64,000 bases of DNA from Buddleja alternifolia. Its lineage: Eukaryota; Streptophyta; Magnoliopsida; Lamiales; Scrophulariaceae. Both the position numbers and the translations under genes were made by a program. Location: positions 7,507,134-7,571,133 of the forward strand of contig CM033401.1 of NCBI GenBank assembly GCA_019426215.1. The letters are read 5' to 3'. Below the pieces are notes generated by a model, which saw only the letters and a list, made by a program, of their open reading frames with translations, was not told where the DNA came from and ran no database searches. This document shows positions 58,398 through 64,000 of this stretch, in pieces (the stretch's first letter is position 1; each line of letters starts with the position of its first letter).

Positions 58398-59641
58398 TCT
58401 CTTTTCTCCAGCGAGTTTGTTCTTGCAGGCGTGTCTGGCCGGTTTACCTCTTTCCATCTGGAATATTTTTATGTGTTTTTGTTAAAAACACTTGGTTTAT
58501 CTAGTTATCGTTCGATTTTATTGGTGCTTCTTTATTCTGTACTGTTGTGCAGTCTTATTTCCCAAAGATTTTCGGTTATTAACTCTTTGGTTCTTTGTTT
58601 CAGGCAAGTCCAGAAGTCTATTAGTTGTTATCTGTTGATAATAGCATTTGGTGTCTTCTTGATCTGGTTTGCCTGACGGGTCCTTTGCTTCCGCAACATT
58701 GGTACTCTGAATTGTGACTGAGTTTCTGAAAACTCAATATAAGTTTTCTTTTTCTGTGTGTTTTCTTGGTAACAAAAAACACTGGTAACTATTGTTATTC
58801 GGGCTCAGGATTAGTTGGTTTGTTATATTGCCTATATGTTGTTAGTTTTGTGTATGGATTTCCTTTGTGATCTTATATGTTGGTTTAGTGTGCCATGTTC
58901 TGTTTTACTTCTGCATGTCAAATCAAATCCTTTTTGTTTTTTGTTTAAATACCGAGGTATTTTTGTCTCAACTGCAAGTCTTGGTTTTGTTACCATTGGC
59001 AATTTTCTGTGGCTTTTCTGTTCGATCTGTGATTGACCTTTTATTGAGAAGATTGACTGTATCTCTGGATTCATGCTTTTGTTCATTAAAATCAGATCTG
59101 GTTATGATCTAGTTCTTTTGACTCTGGAGATCACAGTTGTGAATAAGACTTTGCAAATTGATTCATGTATTTACTCAAGTCTTTGTTCTAATTATGCAAA
59201 TGGCCATATGTTATTTCTTGTAGCATCTCTGCCAATTTTTTTGTCTTTTAGTATATTACACGTTATTTTTCTAGAGATATTATGTGGCTTATATATGAAA
59301 GTCTGCCAGGGTTCATCTGCTAAGTTTATGTCCCTCCCAATACATTGCCGCATTTTATACGCCAGGAGGGGACTGTCTTGTTTCTCTTATATATTGCTTC
59401 TCACTACGTCATGTTATGGAATAATTGATTGTTCTTCATTTATTGACATTAAGCTGGTTCGTAGTACGCTTCTGATGGCTACTCCATTATGGTTGGATTC
59501 TGTCCATGTGTCGATGCGTTCCGTGAGCAAGTTTGATAAGTTTTCTGTTCAGTTCTTTTTGAATATGTTATTTCTGATATTACATGGTTGTGATGTGATG
59601 TTAAGTGCTCTAATGCATAGAATCATTATCAATATTGCTTA
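58398..59641 (+). other. Non-coding interior of the outer LTR element (left part)
   Basis: Very T-rich on the plus strand, with TTTCAG- and GTAAC-like splice-type motifs. It looks like captured intron DNA or LARD interior. ORFs here have leucine/phenylalanine-rich composition from base bias and no recognised domain. Confidence 0.6.
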
Positions 59642-59941
59642 GTTGTTGACTCGTTTGATGTTGAGTCACTTGAAGTTCTAGGCGCTTGGAAAAATGATTT
59701 CCAGAAGCAGGATGTCACTTTGAGCAGGAGAATCATAGTGGCTTTCCAAACCCTCGGGGTCATTTTCAGCGATGTGGGGACTAGTCCTTTATATATATAT
59801 TCAGTGTGATGTTCAGTAAGGCCCCTGTCAATGGGAATAAAGACGTTCTTGGTGCATTGTCCCTTGTTTTGTATACCTTAATTCTGATTCCACTTATCAA
59901 ATATGTCCTTATTGTTCTTTGGGAGAATGATGATGGTGAAG
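59642..59941 (+). pseudogene. Captured KUP/HAK/KT potassium transporter fragment
   Basis: Translates, with one 2-base TA slip at about 59798-59799, into DSFDVESLEV, then GVIFSDVGTSPLY, SVMFSKAPVNGNKDVLGALS, LILIPLIKYVLIVLW and ENDDGE. This is the conserved N-terminal part of plant KUP transporters (KUP7/12-like), including the GDxGTSPLY motif and the first two membrane segments. In the transporter this region begins the K+ permease fold. The homology stops abruptly at GGTGAAG, where family proteins continue GGTFALYSL, apparently an exon end. It lies in sense orientation inside the outer LTR element and cannot make a transporter. Confidence 0.87.
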
Positions 59942-60075
59942 TGATTTGGGAGAGTATAATTGAAAATCAGAGGGTGGAGATTCAAGCAGGTCTTGATGTT
60001 GAAATGAAGAATATATCAGACCCTCTCTTTGTTGAGTCTCTAAGGCTAGCACCCACAGATGTGAGAGGGAATTCC
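59942..60075 (+). other. Second coding-like stretch fused to the KUP fragment, unrecognised
   Basis: In the same frame as the end of the KUP fragment, about 44 codons with normal protein composition (ENQRVEIQAG, DVEMKNISDPLFVESLRLAP). This contrasts with the biased T-rich surroundings. It is not part of KUP proteins at this place. It may be an exon piece of another gene. I do not recognise it. Confidence 0.5.
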
Positions 60076-61453
60076 ATTATTCGTGGGTCGGTTTTTTTCA
60101 TGTCATATACTTACGCTTCCGCTCAGAATTCTCTCCGATCCCTCAAATTGCTTATTTCATTTTTTCTGTATTTTTTTGGTGACAAAAAATACAGTGGTAA
60201 AATGCTTTATTTTTTTATTCACCACCTTGTTGTCATTAGCCATTTTGTGATTGCAATTTTCCTGATTAGGTTCAATTATTTGTACCTATGGTTGGTTGAC
60301 AATGTTATCTATGGTGGCATTCCATTTTTATTATATGTTGATATTGATATGAATATTGAATATTGATTGTTATCTTCGTTTCGATATATGTATCGACTTG
60401 TTGATATGTATGCATTTTTTAGCTACCCCTTTGTATTTAAATTCTATCCATGTATCGATTCATGACTTTTATGTTGTTATTTGGTTCGTGTTTCGTTTTT
60501 TACTTGGTGGAATTATGTTCATTGCTCTGTCATATGTGACTGTGGGGTCCAATCTGTGTATTGGTTTGACTGCCCAGATATGCATACATGGGTTATATTT
60601 GCTCTTGGTTTTTTTGTCTTTTCTCATCAATCTATTGTGATTTCTTGAGTTTAGTTTGTTGGCTTAAGAGCCATGCTCGGTTTCAATCTCTTTATATGGG
60701 ATTGTTTATTCCGTGTTCCGATTTATATTTGGCAGAATTTTCTTTTGTTCTGTCCACATTTGGTCAGATTTATGTGACGTGTATCACTTTGTCAGTTGCA
60801 TGTGTAGCTGGTTTTGGTAGTACTTTTATGAGTACTCTTGTTTTGGATCTTGTAATTTTTCCGTGGGTTCCGATTTTTGGATTCAAATGCGGTAATTGCG
60901 ATCCTTGTTATAGCTTATATGGTCCTGTTTTTATTTCGTGGGTTCAGTGTCTGTCTGATTCAAATATGAGATATGTGACCTTATTTGCTTGTTTGTGGCT
61001 TTACTTTTGTTTCGCGGGTTCAGTTTATACCGATTTAAATACAGACATGTGGCCATTGTTTCTTGTTTTCGATCTTGTTATTTTATCCTTAGGTTCAGTG
61101 TTTTGGCTGTTCATTTCTGGATATTGCGATCGATTACATGTTTGTTCATATATGTCATTTCTTACTGAATTTAGTAATTTGACTTTGGTTTGGTTTTTAA
61201 TGTTTTATCATATGTTTGGTAACACTGTTGTACCATTTTGGATTACCTTTTTTTTTCCGGTGGTTTGGTTATGATTGTGTGATGTTGAGTGTTGGTCTAT
61301 TGTACGATGGCACACGACATTTTTTGGGTTATTCCTCCATGCTGATTTTGGGTTTTTTCTTTTTCAGGACTTTCCCTTCACATTCGAGGTTCAATCTCAT
61401 GATCCGTTTCTGGCTTGTTTTCCGTGTTCACTCCCCATGAGCTTGAGGGGGGG
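60076..61453 (+). other. Non-coding interior of the outer LTR element (right part)
   Basis: T-rich with degenerate repeats: segments around GGGTTCAG recur near 60950 and 61015, and a CTATCCATGT-type segment at 60443 echoes 59500. It ends in the polypurine tract at 61445-61453. Long ORFs here are compositional. Confidence 0.6.
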
Positions 61454-61866
61454 TGTTGAAGATATTGGGCCAATATTCAGTCCATAAGTGCAGCCCATTC
61501 GTCTAGCCCATGTCCTCGGGGTTAATCCAAATTCCTTGGGGCTGATTTGCAATAATCTATATATGAAATCCTAAGCCCCAAATTAGACACAACTTATACG
61601 CTACTTTCTCTCTCTACAACTCACGCATAACGTTCGGATTTTTCTTGTGATCTCTCAACTCTGTACAGAAGCTTTGCTTCTTCTTTAGACTTCAAGATTA
61701 GATTGTTGTTCTCTTGATTATTGACCAGTGTTCTTACTATTGTTCGTAGTCTTGTCTCTTTAGGCTCGATGTTTGGAGTTACATTTTCTATACTTCTTGT
61801 TTAGGCTTTTGGTTTGTAATATTTTCTAATTATTTTTCAATAAAATGTTTTCCTTAGTTTTTAACA
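61454..61866 (+). repeat. 3' LTR of the outer element
   Basis: Starts TGTTGAAGATATTGGGCC, ends TTTTTAACA, followed by the target duplication ACTAT. Confidence 0.93.
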
Positions 61867-61871
61867 ACTAT

Positions 61872-64000
61872 CTTTTTCATTATTCTTCTCTTCTCTCATT
61901 CTCCATTCATTCATTTGTTTTTTGTTCTTTTGAAAAAATTACTATTTATTTATTTTTCAGTAGTTTTATTTTTTTAACTCTTTGTTTTCATCCATGCATT
62001 GTGCTCCACAAATTAGTATATATATATATATAAATATTTTTTTGTACGTGTGTATCATAGTTGATGAACACTACAAATTAATTATTGTTCGTGACAATAT
62101 TCTTGCCATGTAGTTGCCACTTGTGACCATTCCTTTCAATCAAGATGGTGATTGAACATCTTAAACAGGCCTTTTTCAATATCTTGATGTAACGTTTGAA
62201 ATGTCATGTTTTTGTCTTTACATTTTTCGTCTTAATTTTGATTATCTTTCTAAGCAACAAATAATATCACTTGCTAATAGTTATACAATTGTCATGTCAT
62301 TTGTAGATTTACCAGTAATATTCCCGTAAATAATGCATAGAGCCATAGAGGTAAACATAAAAAGAAAAGAAAACAATAATTGAACCCGAATATATTGGAC
62401 AATATTTGTTTAGAAACGAAAAAATTGCTTAAATGACAATGAAAAATTCAAATTCTTAAGCTTTTGATAATCAAGTGATCTAATTACATGACGATAAAGT
62501 GATAAGAATTTCAATAAATTTGGACTCTTGTCAAAAGAATTTTTTTTAAAAAATAAATTTGGAGAAGGAGAGGAAGGAATGTGTTTTCAATGCCTCAAGG
62601 ATACAACGAATTACAAAATAAACAAAGGGAAGGAAAAAAAAAAACTACTCCATAACTTCTTAGCATAAATGGCATGAGATAAGTGATTAGCTTAACAACT
62701 CTTTTTGACCATAATAGAGTCCATATTCTTGTCAAGTATTCGAATTTGAGCAATATTAATTGATTTCTTGAGGGTGGATGAGCTTGTCATTCGATTTTAT
62801 TAAGATGTTAGTCAAATAAAAATTCCTTCAGAATAAAGATGATTGTTTCATTGCCTACCACCTTCAACAACTTTGAGACTATCTTTATTCGTAATAATGA
62901 GTTGGAACCAACTGAACTACCATCTTAACAATGAATCAATTTACATTCCAATATCTTGCACGTTTGTACAATTGCCAAAGATGCTCATCTCATTTCCATA
63001 TCAAGCAAGTTGTAAATCAACATCATAATAATGTCCAAAGTATTTACGTTCAATTGAAGATATTAGAACCTCTCAAAAAAACCGACAAATTTGAAGATCA
63101 AAATGAGTATGATACTTATCCATCATGATTCATGACCCTAAGACGGTGACTAATTGCATATATGAGGAGGACATTTGCAGTTTTGCACCACTCTTATTGA
63201 ACCTTTTGAGCAATTTAGACTTTACTCAGATTTTTTGTTTAAAAATTGAACTTTTATATATGGTATTTTATAACGTCTTTATCCTACAAGTATATATAAT
63301 TTAGATCAATTCTAAATTTAGAAAAATATTTTGTCGATATAATGAATATACCTTAAGTGAAATATAAAAAGAAATATCGTTTTACAATAAAAACATTTCA
63401 ACTAATTTAAATTTGACTTTTCAATAACGAGACATGGAATTGGTATTTTGCTTACAAGACATGTCATCTTTGACGTATTCTTAGTCATCCAATCTATTAT
63501 GCAGGTGGACAATCACTTGATATCTATATTGATTTATACATGTAGGACAATCACTCATTAATTATGACAATATATATTATATATCTCCGTATACGGTTAG
63601 TAGTTGTTTATGTTCACGATCTAAACACTAGTATGTACTATTATATTTACTAGATGTTGTGGCTAAAAAATATTGATAAAACAAATGTATATATTTAGAA
63701 TATTGCATTTAATTCATGTAAAATCAATCAAAGTATGTTTATAAAATTTCGGGCTAAAGAAGAAATCATTACCATTTACATTCTAATATTGATCTCTTCC
63801 ATTACTTGAATGTAAAACGATTATATATCGAGTTTAGTTTAACATAGAAAGAAAGCTAAATTCTCATTAATTGTAAACTTAGTTGTTAATTGTTAATGAA
63901 AACAAAAGAAAATGACTAAATGATGTTTCATTTAAAATAAAAAATCTAACAACAAATTTACATGATTTTTCGTTCGGAACCTAGAATGTATGCATATATG
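61872..64000. other. Distal part of unit 2, non-coding
   Basis: Matches 45510-47365 of unit 1 closely, with a short (TA)n near 62018-62030. No gene, no element ends apart from the eroded Helitron terminus near 63650. Confidence 0.6.

Larger units (their letters stand above)
53619..61866 (+). mobile_element. Non-autonomous Copia-type LTR retrotransposon carrying a gene fragment
   Basis: The LTRs are 53619-54032 and 61454-61866 (414/413 bp, about 15 differences by eye). Target duplication ACTAT (53614-53618 and 61867-61871); the empty site is in unit 1 near 45505. The primer site TGGTATCAGAGCC directly follows the 5' LTR, and a G-rich polypurine tract (61445-61453) precedes the 3' LTR. The 3' LTR starts TG; the 5' copy has mutated to GG. 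Between the LTRs there is no recognisable protease, integrase, RT or RNase H of its own. There is instead T-rich, intron-like DNA, a KUP transporter fragment (59642-59941), and a nested LTR element (54296-58392). It is best described as a non-autonomous (LARD-like) element that depends on proteins of relatives. Confidence 0.93.
47731..64000 (+). repeat. Second unit of the large direct duplication (unit 2), runs off the window
   Basis: Collinear with unit 1. At the right edge it matches unit 1 near 47365, so about 365 bases of the unit should remain beyond the window. Its extra length comes from the hAT MITE (48197), MULE MITE (49292), tandem expansions (49440, 50136), hAT element (50834), inverted arm (51873) and the nested LTR elements (53619-61866). 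The stretch from 41000 to about 43310 of unit 1 is missing here. Confidence 0.88.

Noticed and set aside
58368..59112. Overlapping hydrophobic ORFs
   Set aside because: Same T-rich bias, mutually overlapping frames, no recognisable family.
60588..61274. A 228-codon ORF in the outer LTR element
   Set aside because: It is rich in Leu, Phe, Cys and Trp because of T-rich composition and has no domain signature. Similar ORFs occur in other frames nearby.

Overview
The window is nuclear DNA of a flowering plant, most probably a eudicot. The evidence is plant-type L1 LINEs, tRNA-derived SINEs, Copia LTR elements with the plant initiator-Met primer site, spliced GT-AG genes with plant homologues, and AT-rich intergenic DNA. 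I cannot name the species. There is no rRNA, true tRNA, CRISPR array or prokaryotic operon.

Only four host genes can be supported. (1) 6003-13421, minus strand: a four-exon GT14 glycosyltransferase (GlcAT14 / core-2-I-branching type, 396 aa) whose last intron is about 5 kb and holds a CACTA element, a Helitron and two SINEs. (2) 27776-29967, plus: a three-exon choline-transporter-like (CTL/SLC44, PNS1-like) membrane protein, 455 aa. (3) 30630-31882, minus: a three-exon small DnaJ-type zinc-finger protein, 154 aa, tail-to-tail with gene 2. (4) 37381-39063, plus: a single-exon cation/calcium exchanger (CCX), 560 aa, with a fresh-looking MULE-type MITE about 280 bp upstream of its ATG. All exon junctions were placed by reading donor and acceptor sites and checking phase. 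The four genes show no obvious shared pathway.

The rest is mobile DNA and its consequences. Positions 1-4522 are the 3' part of a young LINE with one frameshift in ORF2. Positions 16042-26130 are an old direct duplication whose two copies were hit by different elements (MITEs and a hAT element in the first copy, a 5.4 kb LINE in the second), so each copy gives the empty site for the other. Positions 33744-36695 are an inverted-repeat element interrupted by a decayed PIF/Harbinger element. From 39388 to the right edge is a second, larger direct duplication (first unit about 8.3 kb, second over 16 kb). Its second unit gained a hAT MITE, a MULE MITE, a second hAT element, a 0.65 kb-armed inverted repeat, and an 8.2 kb Copia-type LTR element that itself contains a nested 4.1 kb LTR element.

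The most interesting object is that 8.2 kb outer LTR element (53619-61866). It has matched LTRs, a 5-bp target duplication, a primer site and a polypurine tract, but no recognisable gag-pol. Instead it carries a sense-oriented fragment of a KUP/HAK/KT potassium-transporter coding sequence fused to a second coding-like stretch that I do not recognise. This looks like gene-fragment capture by a non-autonomous LTR retrotransposon.
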